Shown here: positions 1 through 7,326 of the stretch, piece by piece
Position numbering within the stretch: the first letter of the stretch is position 1
How the letters are laid out: each line of letters opens with the position of its first letter
Position numbers and translations under genes: made by a program
Source: Streptococcus sanguinis
Lineage (GTDB): Bacteria > Bacillota > Bacilli > Lactobacillales > Streptococcaceae
Reading direction: 5' to 3'
DNA: 64,000 nt
Assembly (NCBI RefSeq): GCF_013343115.1
Contig: NZ_CP054570.1
Location: forward strand, 62,001 to 126,000
Notes under the pieces: model-generated
The model's database searches: none
Told to the model about the DNA's origin: nothing
The model's input: only the letters and a program-made list of their open reading frames with translations

Positions 1-1005
1 GAGGGGACAGGGCAGACCTATACTCATGATGAGCGGATTCGGCAGCTGGTAGCAGAGATTGAACTGGCAGACAAGGTGGGGCTGGACGTGTATGGTATTG
101 GAGAGCATCACAGGGAGGACTTTGCGGTCTCTACGCCGGAGATTGTGCTGGCGGCTGGTGCAATCAAGACGGAGAAGATTCGCTTGACCAGTGCTGTCAG
201 TGTCCTGTCGAGCTTGGATCCTATCCGAGTCTACCAGCAGTATGCGACTATTGATGCTTTGTCAAATGGCAGAGCAGAGGTCATGGCTGGCCGTGGCTCT
301 TTTATCGAGTCCTTTCCGCTTTTTGGCTATGACTTGAAGGATTATGAAGAGCTTTTTGATGAAAAGCTGGACCTGCTCCTCTATGCTAGTGCCGAGACTC
401 GGCTAAATTGGAAGGGCAAGCTGACGCAGACTATTGACAATCGGGAAGTCTACCCACGGGCGGTGCAAGAAACATTGCCAGTTTGGGTAGCGACGGGGGG
501 CAGTGTCGAGTCCACCATTAAGGTCGCCCAGAAGGGCCTACCTATTGCGTATGCCATTATCGGTGGACAGCCTAAGCGCTTCAAGCCCCTGCTGGATGCG
601 TATCGCCGGATTGGGCAGGAAAGTGGCCACTCAGATGAAAAGTTGAAGATCGCTGCCCACTCTTGGGGCTGGGTCATGGAGGATAATGAGGAGGCGGTCC
701 GGACTTACTTCCATCCGACCAAGCAGGTAGTGGACGCTATCTCTAAGGACCGCCCTCACTGGCGGGAGATGACCTATGAGCAATACCTAGATCAGGTAGG
801 ACCAGAGGGGGCCATGTTTGTCGGTAGCCCTGAAAAGGTCGCTCAGAAATTGATCAAGATGATAGAGGAGCTGGGACTGGACCGCTTCATGCTGCATCTG
901 CCGTTGGGATCGCTTCCGCATGAGCAGGTTCTCCAGTCTATCGAACTCTTTGGCACCAAGGTTGCACCGCTCGTGCGGGAGTATTTTGCGGCCAAGGGTA
1001 AGTAA
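1..1005 (+). CDS. LLM-class flavin-dependent oxidoreductase, 5' end outside window
   Basis: The reading frame is open from base 1, so the N-terminus lies upstream. About 334 residues are visible. The translation has the features of bacterial luciferase-like monooxygenases: an early GIGEHHREDF segment, AVSVLSSLDPIRVYQQYATIDALS, and GRAEVMAGRGSF. Such enzymes use reduced flavin and O2 to oxidise a small organic substrate in the cytoplasm; the substrate cannot be told here. A GTG at 76 is internal to the family's conserved start and is not the true start. A terminator follows, so it is transcribed apart from the URO-D/ABC operon. In Bacillus, relatives of this family sit beside cystine-type ABC importers similar to the one downstream; any link here is inference. 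Confidence 0.9.
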   Translation, partial: EGTGQTYTHDERIRQLVAEIELADKVGLDVYGIGEHHREDFAVSTPEIVLAAGAIKTEKIRLTSAVSVLSSLDPIRVYQQYATIDALSNGRAEVMAGRGSFIESFPLFGYDLKDYEELFDEKLDLLLYASAETRLNWKGKLTQTIDNREVYPRAVQETLPVWVATGGSVESTIKVAQKGLPIAYAIIGGQPKRFKPLLDAYRRIGQESGHSDEKLKIAAHSWGWVMEDNEEAVRTYFHPTKQVVDAISKDRPHWREMTYEQYLDQVGPEGAMFVGSPEKVAQKLIKMIEELGLDRFMLHLPLGSLPHEQVLQSIELFGTKVAPLVREYFAAKGK

Positions 1006-1123
1006 GATCGGAGTAGCAGTTTTTTGATAAAAATTACCTATCTCATCCATAGAAAATATATATGGTACTTATCTAAAAAGGGTACAAAAAATAAGGTTAT
1101 TCAGCAGAGTCTGAAAAGCCTTG

Positions 1124-1151
1124 AAAAAGCTAGCTTAGTCTAGCTTTTTTA
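1124..1151 (+). terminator. Rho-independent terminator after the LLM oxidoreductase
   Basis: Stem AAAAGCTAG / CTAGCTTTT with loop CTTAGT, followed by a run of T. It separates the monooxygenase gene from the next operon. Confidence 0.8.
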
Positions 1152-1256
1152 TTTTGCTTTGATAAATATTTTTAATCAGGCTGATAGGGAAAATATATTT
1201 CCCAGGAGAAAGAGAGGATGGTAAGATATATTACAAATTCAAAGAAGGAGGAAGTA

Positions 1257-2264
1257 ATGGTCAGCAAGAAAGAATTAGTGCTGAGAGCTTTTCGGGGTGA
1301 AGAAGTTGACCGAGTGCCTGTTGGATTTTGGTTTCACTTTGTAAGCCAAGAGGAAAAGATGCTGGGCCTAGATAATCCAGTGATTTTCAATAAAAGTGTT
1401 GAGGGGCATGCTGCTTATGTTCGGGCTGCACGGCCAGACTTTGTCAAGATTATGAGCGATGGTTTCTTTAAGTATCCTAGCGCGCTTTATTCGGATCATA
1501 TTGAGTCCATTCGGGACTTGGCAGAAATCCAGTCTATCGGCGAGTATCATCCTTGGATCGAGCAGCAGATTGAGATGGTGAAGGCTGTAAAGGCAAGCTA
1601 TCCGGAGGACCTCGCTTCCTTCTACAATATCTTTGCGCCGGTCACCTATCTCAAGCGCTGGTTCCGCAGGGAAGGGTCACGAGGAGATAGAGAAATTGCA
1701 GATTTTTTAGCAGAGAATCCCGAGCTGACAGGACAAGTTTTGGATGTCATTGCCGGCGATATTGCTATTTTGACTAGACGTATCATTGAGGAAGCGGGCA
1801 CTGAGGGGATTTATCTCAGTACACAGCAAATCCAAGACGGCCGGGTAGATGCGGCTAGTTATCGTAGTTATATTGAGCCTAGTACGGTCAAGGTTCTGGA
1901 AGCGGCCAATGCGGCTGGCGGTCAGAATATTCTCCACATCTGCGGCTTTGAAGGGGCCAGCAATGATTTGGAACTGTTCAAGGACTATCCGGCTCAAGTG
2001 TTTAACTGGGCAACCCATCATGAGGGGGTCAGTTTAGCGGAAGGGCGCAAGCTCTTTGGCGGTCAGACTGTCCTGGGCGGCTTTGAAAATGGCAGAGCAG
2101 CTCTTCTAAATACAAGCAGTCGTGCAGAATTAGAGGCTGAGACCAAGCAACTGCTGGCTGAAACTGGCAGTCAGGGAGTGATTCTAGGGGCTGACTGCAC
2201 TGTACCAGATGATTTCGAAGTAGAAAGACTGGACTGGATTCGTCAGGCAGCTAGTCAGTTCTGA
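1257..2264 (+). CDS. Uroporphyrinogen decarboxylase-family protein (paralogue 1)
   Basis: 335 residues from ATG 1257, chosen because AAGGAGG lies just upstream; an in-frame ATG at 1218 lacks a good site. The protein starts SKKELVLRAFRGEEVDRVPVGFW, the usual opening of URO-D-fold proteins, and has the ILHICG and GGFENGR segments of the barrel. The fold is shared by heme-pathway decarboxylases and by corrinoid/thiol methyltransferases (MtaA/MtbA type). Streptococci do not make heme, so a true HemE role is unlikely. It heads an operon with a second paralogue (2610-3611) and an ABC importer, which suggests processing of the imported compound. The substrate is unknown. Confidence 0.85.
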   Translation: MVSKKELVLRAFRGEEVDRVPVGFWFHFVSQEEKMLGLDNPVIFNKSVEGHAAYVRAARPDFVKIMSDGFFKYPSALYSDHIESIRDLAEIQSIGEYHPWIEQQIEMVKAVKASYPEDLASFYNIFAPVTYLKRWFRREGSRGDREIADFLAENPELTGQVLDVIAGDIAILTRRIIEEAGTEGIYLSTQQIQDGRVDAASYRSYIEPSTVKVLEAANAAGGQNILHICGFEGASNDLELFKDYPAQVFNWATHHEGVSLAEGRKLFGGQTVLGGFENGRAALLNTSSRAELEAETKQLLAETGSQGVILGADCTVPDDFEVERLDWIRQAASQF

Positions 2265-2319
2265 TGGAATTGCCAAAGTTCTAAAGAGCATTTTTCAACT
2301 CTTTCAAGGAGGGAGATAG

Positions 2320-2520
2320 ATGAATCGGTATCAAAAAAGGCTTGCAGCTCTTGCTCTGATATTCTTGATAATAGGAACCTTTCTGAGCATCAGTCAGATT
2401 TATGCTCATCAGTCTTCAGACAAAAAAGAAGATGATTTGCAGGTGCTCAAGAAATTACCAGATCAGTCAACTGGCTTGATGCAGCCCAATGATATCGCTG
2501 CCCTGCTCTTGTCGGATTAG
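2320..2520 (+). CDS. Small membrane-anchored or secreted protein, unknown function
   Basis: 66 residues behind a good AGGAGGGAG ribosome site. Residues about 7-28 form one hydrophobic segment (LAALALIFLIIGTFLSISQI), followed by a charged, hydrophilic tail. It looks like a signal-anchor or signal-peptide protein with a very short exported part. No family is recognised. It sits between the two URO-D paralogues, so it is probably co-expressed with them. Confidence 0.6.
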   Translation: MNRYQKRLAALALIFLIIGTFLSISQIYAHQSSDKKEDDLQVLKKLPDQSTGLMQPNDIAALLLSD

Positions 2521-2609
2521 AATTTTTACTAAAAAGTTAGATTAGCTCTATGAGAAAGCTAAAAAACAACTCATTGTTTAGATAGGAACGATTTAAAAAA
2601 GGAGAGAAG

Positions 2610-3611
2610 ATGACTTCAAAAAGAGAATTAGTACTGAAGGCTTTCAGAGGAGAGCCCGTTGACCGAGTGCCAGTTGGTTTCTGGCATCATTTTACCAGCG
2701 AGGATGAGTGGCTGGCTGGTTTTGGAAATCAGGCCATTATTGATAAAAATCTGGCTGGTCATCAAGCTTTTCTGGCAAAAGTCAAGCCAGACTTTATCAA
2801 GCTGATGAGTGATGGTTATTTTGCTTATCCTAACGAACGCTTGAAAAAAGTCCAATCTATCAAAGTCTTGGCAGATATTGAGCCGCTAGGTGCTGACCAC
2901 CCTTGGATTAGTGAGCAGGTGGAGCTGGTTCAGAAGATTAGGGCTAGCTTTACAGAGGACTTGGTCGCTATTTACAATATTTTTGCGCCAGTGACCTACT
3001 TCAAATGGTTGGTCGGCAAGGTTGCCGGAGGGGATGATATCATTGCAGATTTCCTGGCAGAGAATGCAGTGCTCACGAAGCGGGTGCTGGATGTGATTGC
3101 TCAAGATATTGCAGCTCTGACGGAGCGGATTATCAAGGAAGCTGGTGCGGATGGAATCTACCTCAGCGTTCAGAGCATTCAGGATGCACGGGTGTCGCCT
3201 GAAGACTATAAGGCTTTTATTGCACCTAGTGAATTGGCGGTGCTGGAAGCAGCCAACGCGGCTGGCGGAGTGAATATCCTGCACATTTGCGGTTACGAAG
3301 GCGCGCGAAATGATGTTCATCTTTTCACAGATTATCCAGCTCAGGTCATCAACTGGGCAGTGGGGCCAGAAGGTATCAGCCTAGCGGAGGGACGAAAATT
3401 ATTTGGCGGTCGGACTGTCCTTGGTGGCTTTGAAAATGGCAAGGACGGCCTGCTCTACACGGGCAGTCAAGCGGCTATTCAAGATGAGACCAAGCGGCTG
3501 ATAGCAGGAGCTGGCAAGGAAGCTTTGATTATCGGGGCTGACTGTACTATTCCAAGCGATATTGAAGCAGAGCGGATTCAGTGGGTTCGCCAAGCAGCAA
3601 GCTTAACATAA
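2610..3611 (+). CDS. Uroporphyrinogen decarboxylase-family protein (paralogue 2)
   Basis: 333 residues with AAAGGAGAG upstream. It is clearly paralogous to the 1257-2264 product along its whole length: KRELVLKAFRGEPVDRVPVGFW, DFIKLMSDGYFAYP, YNIFAPVTYFK, AANAAGGVNILHICGYEG, GGRTVLGGFENGK. The stop is 15 bases before the substrate-binding protein gene, which has a strong site, so co-transcription with the ABC system is very likely. Two diverged copies side by side could form a heteromer or act on two related substrates; this is inference. Confidence 0.85.
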   Translation: MTSKRELVLKAFRGEPVDRVPVGFWHHFTSEDEWLAGFGNQAIIDKNLAGHQAFLAKVKPDFIKLMSDGYFAYPNERLKKVQSIKVLADIEPLGADHPWISEQVELVQKIRASFTEDLVAIYNIFAPVTYFKWLVGKVAGGDDIIADFLAENAVLTKRVLDVIAQDIAALTERIIKEAGADGIYLSVQSIQDARVSPEDYKAFIAPSELAVLEAANAAGGVNILHICGYEGARNDVHLFTDYPAQVINWAVGPEGISLAEGRKLFGGRTVLGGFENGKDGLLYTGSQAAIQDETKRLIAGAGKEALIIGADCTIPSDIEAERIQWVRQAASLT

Positions 3612-3626
3612 GAAGGAGACGAAAGA

Positions 3627-4511
3627 ATGAGCAAGAAAAAATGGATTATTGGTGGAGCAGCAGTGATTGCTATTGTAGCTGCGACTTACTTGGGCCGGAC
3701 TTTGACAGGTGCTTCATCTAGCAAGACGAGCAGCTCTGCATCAGGCAGCGGCAAGGTCACGACTTTGAAAGTGGCACATACACAGAACTATGTTCCTTAT
3801 GACTTTGTGGATGAAAAGGGCGAGTCAGATGGCTATGAGGTTGCTGTTCTCAAGGCCATTGATGAAAAGCTGCCAGACTATCAGTTTGAATATACTGGTA
3901 CTAGTGATGAGGATCTTTTAGTCGGTCTGGAATCTGGGAAATATGACATCGGAACCAAGGGAGCCTGGTACACCGAAGAGCGGGCGAAGAAGTTCATCAT
4001 TCCAAAAAGCCCAATCGGCGCTAGCATTATCGGTTTCACTATTCGCAAGGAAGACGCTGAAAAATACAAGACCATTGATGACTTTGCCAAGGAAAAGGGC
4101 AAGCTGGTACCAATCTCTCCGCAGAATGCTCAATGGGCCGTTATCGAAGAGTATAACAAAAAGCATAGCGGAGCTCCTATTGATTTGACTGCAGCAGAGT
4201 CCTTCAAGGTGGCTGATGCTTATGCTTGGGTTCTGGAAGGACGCTACGATGCTTTCTTTGACATCAAGCTGTCATTTGAAAAAGCTGTGACGGACAAGGA
4301 AGGTTCTTACCACCAGTATGCGGATCAACTGACTTGGTTCCCTTACAAGGGGATTCCGACCTATCCACTGCTTCATAAAAACGAAAAAAATGAAGAATTT
4401 GCCAAGGCATATGAGAAGGCAATTAAGGAACTGGAAAAAGACGGAACCCTGGCTAAACTATCTGAAAAGTATTTCGGAGAAGATGTCTTCTCTTATGTGG
4501 ACAAGGATTAG
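3627..4511 (+). CDS. ABC transporter substrate-binding protein, polar amino acid/cystine type
   Basis: 294 residues. An N-terminal hydrophobic stretch (about residues 6-24) is followed by a Ser-rich linker and a periplasmic-binding type 2 domain, with the repeated SBP_bac_3 hallmarks (YVPYDFVDEKGESDGYEVAVLKAI, LLVGLESGKYDIGTKG, KDGTLAKLSEKYFGED). There is no lipobox cysteine, unusual for a Gram-positive binding protein. It is either cleaved by signal peptidase I or kept as an N-terminal membrane anchor. Overall it resembles the TcyJ/TcyK group of sulphur amino-acid binding proteins. Partner permeases and ATPase lie downstream. Confidence 0.88.
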   Translation: MSKKKWIIGGAAVIAIVAATYLGRTLTGASSSKTSSSASGSGKVTTLKVAHTQNYVPYDFVDEKGESDGYEVAVLKAIDEKLPDYQFEYTGTSDEDLLVGLESGKYDIGTKGAWYTEERAKKFIIPKSPIGASIIGFTIRKEDAEKYKTIDDFAKEKGKLVPISPQNAQWAVIEEYNKKHSGAPIDLTAAESFKVADAYAWVLEGRYDAFFDIKLSFEKAVTDKEGSYHQYADQLTWFPYKGIPTYPLLHKNEKNEEFAKAYEKAIKELEKDGTLAKLSEKYFGEDVFSYVDKD

Positions 4512-4710
4512 TGGCTGCTGTCTGCCGATAATCAAAGGCTGACTGAGAAGCTGGCTGAGTACAGAACTGGAGAGTCTCGAGCTGACCTTGATGCTGTTTG
4601 AAAGGATTTTCAAAGAAGGTAGCTAGGCGAGAGCTTGGCTGCTCCAAGCTGAAAGTGCCCGTCCAAGAGAAGCTTATTCTATCTAATCACTGTCGAAGGA
4701 GAAGAAAATT
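4512..4710 (+). other. Structured spacer between binding-protein and permease genes
   Basis: 199 bases without a credible gene inside an operon. Two perfect 7-bp hairpins are visible: TTTGAAA/TTTCAAA at 4597-4614 (loop GGAT) and AGCTTGG/CCAAGCT at 4632-4650 (loop CTGCT). Neither is followed by a T-run, so they are not plain terminators. They could stabilise the 3' end of the binding-protein message and set its excess over the permeases, a common arrangement in ABC operons. Confidence 0.45.
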
Positions 4711-5403
4711 ATGGTCTCGTATGACTTATCCCGTGTCTTTGGTCTGCTGCCTAGTCTGCTGCAGGCTCTGCCGACCACTTTATGGATTATGTTTGTGACA
4801 GCTTTGATTGGCTCCTTGCTGGGTGGTCTATTGGCTTGGGCTCAGATTTCTGAGGAGCAGTCTTTTGCTGGCCTAGCTAGAGGATATATATTTATCCTTA
4901 GATGTACACCGCCTATTGTCTTACTTTTCTTGGTTTTTTATGGCATTCCAGAGTTTTTAGAATGGTGGCTGGGGCTGGATATCAATAATTGGTCGCGGAC
5001 TGTTTTTGTCATCATCACCATGATTCTGCTCTTTGCGGCCATGATTGCGGAAGTCTTCAAGGCAGCTTATCTTGCTGTTCCCAAGGGGCAGACTGAGGCA
5101 GGTCTCAGTATTGGCTTGACACCGGCGCAGACTTTTCTGCGCATCGTCCTGCCACAGGCGTTTCGCATCGCCCTGCCCAATCTGACTACTGCCCTTCTTA
5201 ATCTCATGAGGGATGCTGCGCTGGCTTATACGATTGGGGCAGTGGATGTCATGGGAGCAGGGCAAAATCTTATCAGTCGTAATCTGGGCAATTATTCCCT
5301 AGAAACCTATACAGCGGTGGCCTTGATTTACTGGGGGATTGCCCTAGTGGTTTCGCTGGCTTCCCAGCTTCTGGAAAAAAGTCTGACAGTCAAGGAGAGG
5401 TAA
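4711..5403 (+). CDS. Amino-acid ABC transporter permease, subunit 1
   Basis: 230 residues with about five membrane segments and the BPD_transp_1 EAA loop region (EVFKAAYLAVPKGQTEAGLSIGLT). It fits the His/Glu/Gln/Arg/opine permease family. AGGAGAAG lies upstream of the ATG. The next permease begins 3 bases after its stop, so the two are tightly coupled and probably form a heterodimeric pore, like TcyL/TcyM of Bacillus cystine importers. Confidence 0.9.
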   Translation: MVSYDLSRVFGLLPSLLQALPTTLWIMFVTALIGSLLGGLLAWAQISEEQSFAGLARGYIFILRCTPPIVLLFLVFYGIPEFLEWWLGLDINNWSRTVFVIITMILLFAAMIAEVFKAAYLAVPKGQTEAGLSIGLTPAQTFLRIVLPQAFRIALPNLTTALLNLMRDAALAYTIGAVDVMGAGQNLISRNLGNYSLETYTAVALIYWGIALVVSLASQLLEKSLTVKER

Positions 5404-5406
5404 AGC

Positions 5407-6093
5407 ATGGATTTGAATTATATTGTAAACACCTTTCTGGTTACTTTGAAAGGCATACCAGTAACCCTGATCATTATGGTGGTGGCTATTCTGCTCAGCT
5501 TTATTCCGGCTCTGCTTCTAGCTCTGGGACAGATTTATAAAGTTCGGGGTGTTCGGACTTTTTCAGTGGTTTATCTGGCCTTTATTCGGGCGACGCCTCC
5601 CATTTTGCTCATTCTCTTTTTCTACAGTCTTTTTCCTAGCTTACTGAATCAAATTTTTAAAAGTCTGGGCAGTCAGGTAGACGTCTTTAAGTTCAATCCG
5701 CTTTACTATGCTTTCATCATCTATAGCCTGATGACGACAGGCAGTTTATCGGAAATTCTGCGCTCTGCCATTTTGACGGTGGATAAAGGACAGTTAGAAG
5801 CGGCTCAAGCGATTGGTTTAACGAATTTTCAAGCCTATCGGAGAATTGTTTTTCCTCAGGCATTGCGCTCTGCCCTGCCCAATCTGGCCAATCTAGTTAT
5901 CAATCTAGTCAAGGGAACCTCGCTGGTATTTGTCATGACAGTCAAGGATATCACAGCCCTGGCTAAGATAGAAGCCTCCCATTCTTACCAATATTCAGAG
6001 TCTTATCTGGTGATTTTTGTTATTTATCTCATTATTTGTGGCTTGATTCAGTGGATTTTTAGGGGCTTGGAAAAACGCTACGCTCTTGCTTAG
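5407..6093 (+). CDS. Amino-acid ABC transporter permease, subunit 2
   Basis: 228 residues with multiple membrane helices and the conserved cytoplasmic EAA loop (EILRSAILTVDKGQLEAAQAIGLTN). It starts 3 bases after subunit 1 and is followed 12 bases later by the ATPase gene. Paired permeases of this length are typical of polar amino-acid importers. Confidence 0.9.
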   Translation: MDLNYIVNTFLVTLKGIPVTLIIMVVAILLSFIPALLLALGQIYKVRGVRTFSVVYLAFIRATPPILLILFFYSLFPSLLNQIFKSLGSQVDVFKFNPLYYAFIIYSLMTTGSLSEILRSAILTVDKGQLEAAQAIGLTNFQAYRRIVFPQALRSALPNLANLVINLVKGTSLVFVMTVKDITALAKIEASHSYQYSESYLVIFVIYLIICGLIQWIFRGLEKRYALA

Positions 6094-6105
6094 GAAGGAA
6101 AGATT

Positions 6106-6870
6106 ATGTTAGAAGTAAAACATATCTCCAAACGATTTGGAGAGCACCAGGTGCTGGCAGATGTCAGTCTCAAGGTCAATCAAGGTGACGTTGTGGTTAT
6201 TCTGGGACCCTCAGGCTCTGGGAAAACAACATTTCTGCGCTGTCTGAATCACTTAGAAAAAGCGGATAGCGGCCAGCAGACTTTGTCTGGTAAGGACTAT
6301 GATTTGGCTAAACTCAGCAAAAAGGAGATTTTGGAAATTCGTAGAAAGACAGCCTTTGTCTTCCAGCATTATAATCTCTTTGCCAATAAAACTGCCCTTG
6401 AAAATATCTTAGAGGGCTTAGTGATCGCTCGTAAGATACCGAGGGAAGAAGCGCTTAAGATTGCGGAAGAGTCCTTGAAGCGCGTGGGACTCTTGGCCTA
6501 CAAGGACTACTATCCTTCGCAGCTATCAGGCGGCCAGCAGCAGCGGATAGGGATTGCCCGTGCCATTGCTGTTAAGCCAGATGTCATCCTGCTGGATGAA
6601 CCAACTTCGGCTCTAGATCCGGAACTGGTCGGCGAAGTCCTCAGTGTCATGAAGCAGTTGGCTCAGGAGGGAGTGACCATGGTCGTTGTGACCCACGAGA
6701 TGAGCTTTGCCCGTGATGTGGCCAACCATGTCATATTTATGGACGGAGGTCACATCATCGAAGAAAACCCTCCTCAGGAATTCTTCAGCAGTCCAAAGGA
6801 AGAGCGGACCCAACAGTTTCTGTCCCGCATTCTGTCCGATGCCAGCTATAGTGTAGAGTATATGATTTAA
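6106..6870 (+). CDS. Amino-acid ABC transporter ATP-binding protein
   Basis: 254 residues with all ABC ATPase motifs: Walker [10 protein letters not shown] (about residue 34), Q-loop FVFQHYNLF, signature LSGGQQQR, Walker [13 protein letters not shown] and switch histidine VVVTHEM. It matches the GlnQ/TcyN subgroup. It is the last gene of the operon and is followed by a strong terminator. Confidence 0.93.
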   Translation: MLEVKHISKRFGEHQVLADVSLKVNQGDVVVILGPSGSGKTTFLRCLNHLEKADSGQQTLSGKDYDLAKLSKKEILEIRRKTAFVFQHYNLFANKTALENILEGLVIARKIPREEALKIAEESLKRVGLLAYKDYYPSQLSGGQQQRIGIARAIAVKPDVILLDEPTSALDPELVGEVLSVMKQLAQEGVTMVVVTHEMSFARDVANHVIFMDGGHIIEENPPQEFFSSPKEERTQQFLSRILSDASYSVEYMI

Positions 6871-6897
6871 AAATCTGGATTATGTCCAGATTTTTAT
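6871..6897 (+). terminator. Terminator of the URO-D/ABC operon
   Basis: Perfect stem AAATCTGGA / TCCAGATTT with loop TTATG, followed by T-rich sequence, directly after the ATPase stop codon. Confidence 0.85.
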
Positions 6898-6948
6898 TAT
6901 AAAAAAGCGTCTTTATAGGAACGAAAAGGACCTAAACGATAACTTCGA

Positions 6949-6960
6949 TTACAACTGTAA
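6949..6960. promoter_or_regulatory. CopY/BlaI-type operator box 1 upstream of clpL
   Basis: TTACAACTGTAA contains the cop-box consensus TACANNTGTA, recognised by CopY-family copper-responsive repressors and related BlaI/MecI regulators. An identical box occurs 69 bases downstream. The identification rests on the consensus match only. Confidence 0.55.
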
Positions 6961-6989
6961 ATTTATTTTAAAAAATTATGTAAAATCTA

Positions 6990-7018
6990 TTGACAAATAA
7001 ATTCTGTCATGATAAAAT
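6990..7018 (+). promoter_or_regulatory. Sigma-70 promoter of clpL
   Basis: TTGACA at 6990-6995, exactly 17 bases of spacer, TAAAAT at 7013-7018. The start of transcription would be near 7025, giving a leader of about 300 bases before clpL. Confidence 0.75.
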
Positions 7019-7029
7019 TACAACTGTAA
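7018..7029. promoter_or_regulatory. CopY/BlaI-type operator box 2 overlapping the -10/+1 of clpL
   Basis: A second TTACAACTGTAA, identical to box 1, begins at the last base of the -10 hexamer and covers the predicted start site. That is the classic position for repression. A GTAAAC/GTTTAC inverted repeat (7026-7043) follows directly. Confidence 0.6.
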
Positions 7030-7326
7030 ACAAAAAAGTTTACGTAAATTTAATCAGAAGGTATGAATATAGCCGGAAGGCGATTATTTTGGGAGGATTA
7101 AAAATTATGTAAAATTATCTTCTTCTGAAAGAGATCAAATCACTCATAAAAATAGAGACTGAATCAGTCTTGATTTTTGAAAAGAGAATAAGTTATGTAA
7201 AATAATAGATAGGAGAAGATCTCCCAAATGAATATTTATAGTAGATAAGGAAAAGATTTCTTATCTGAAACTTTGGTAAAATCAAAAATTATGTAAAGCA
7301 AAATATGAAAAAAGCGAGGTAATACT

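Larger units (their letters stand above)
6975..7297 (+). repeat. Four TTATGTAAA elements around the clpL promoter and leader
   Basis: The element [A/G]TTATGTAAA occurs at 6975-6986, 7104-7117, 7192-7203 and 7288-7297. Three copies lie in the predicted leader. Each contains ATG directly followed by TAA, and the 7104 copy sits 7-12 bases behind GGGAGGA. The leader also has short hairpins: AGACT/AGTCT near 7156-7170, GGAGA/TCTCC near 7212-7224, and a long AGATAAG/TTATCT stem near 7243-7266. Function unknown. Confidence 0.6.

Noticed and set aside
4512..4710. T-box or SAM/other amino-acid riboswitch in the ABC operon spacer
   Set aside because: No T-box consensus, specifier loop or terminator/antiterminator pair was found; only two simple stems.
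4598..4798. ORF overlapping the structured spacer and the start of the first permease
   Set aside because: No ribosome site, out of frame with the permease, and its product has no sensible domain pattern.
6957..6985. WalR (VicR) box from two TGTAAA hexamers
   Set aside because: The hexamers are 17 bases apart rather than the required 5.
6900..7326. CIRCE or CtsR operator for clpL
   Set aside because: No GAGTGCTAA-type inverted repeat and no GGTCAAA heptad pair could be found in the region.
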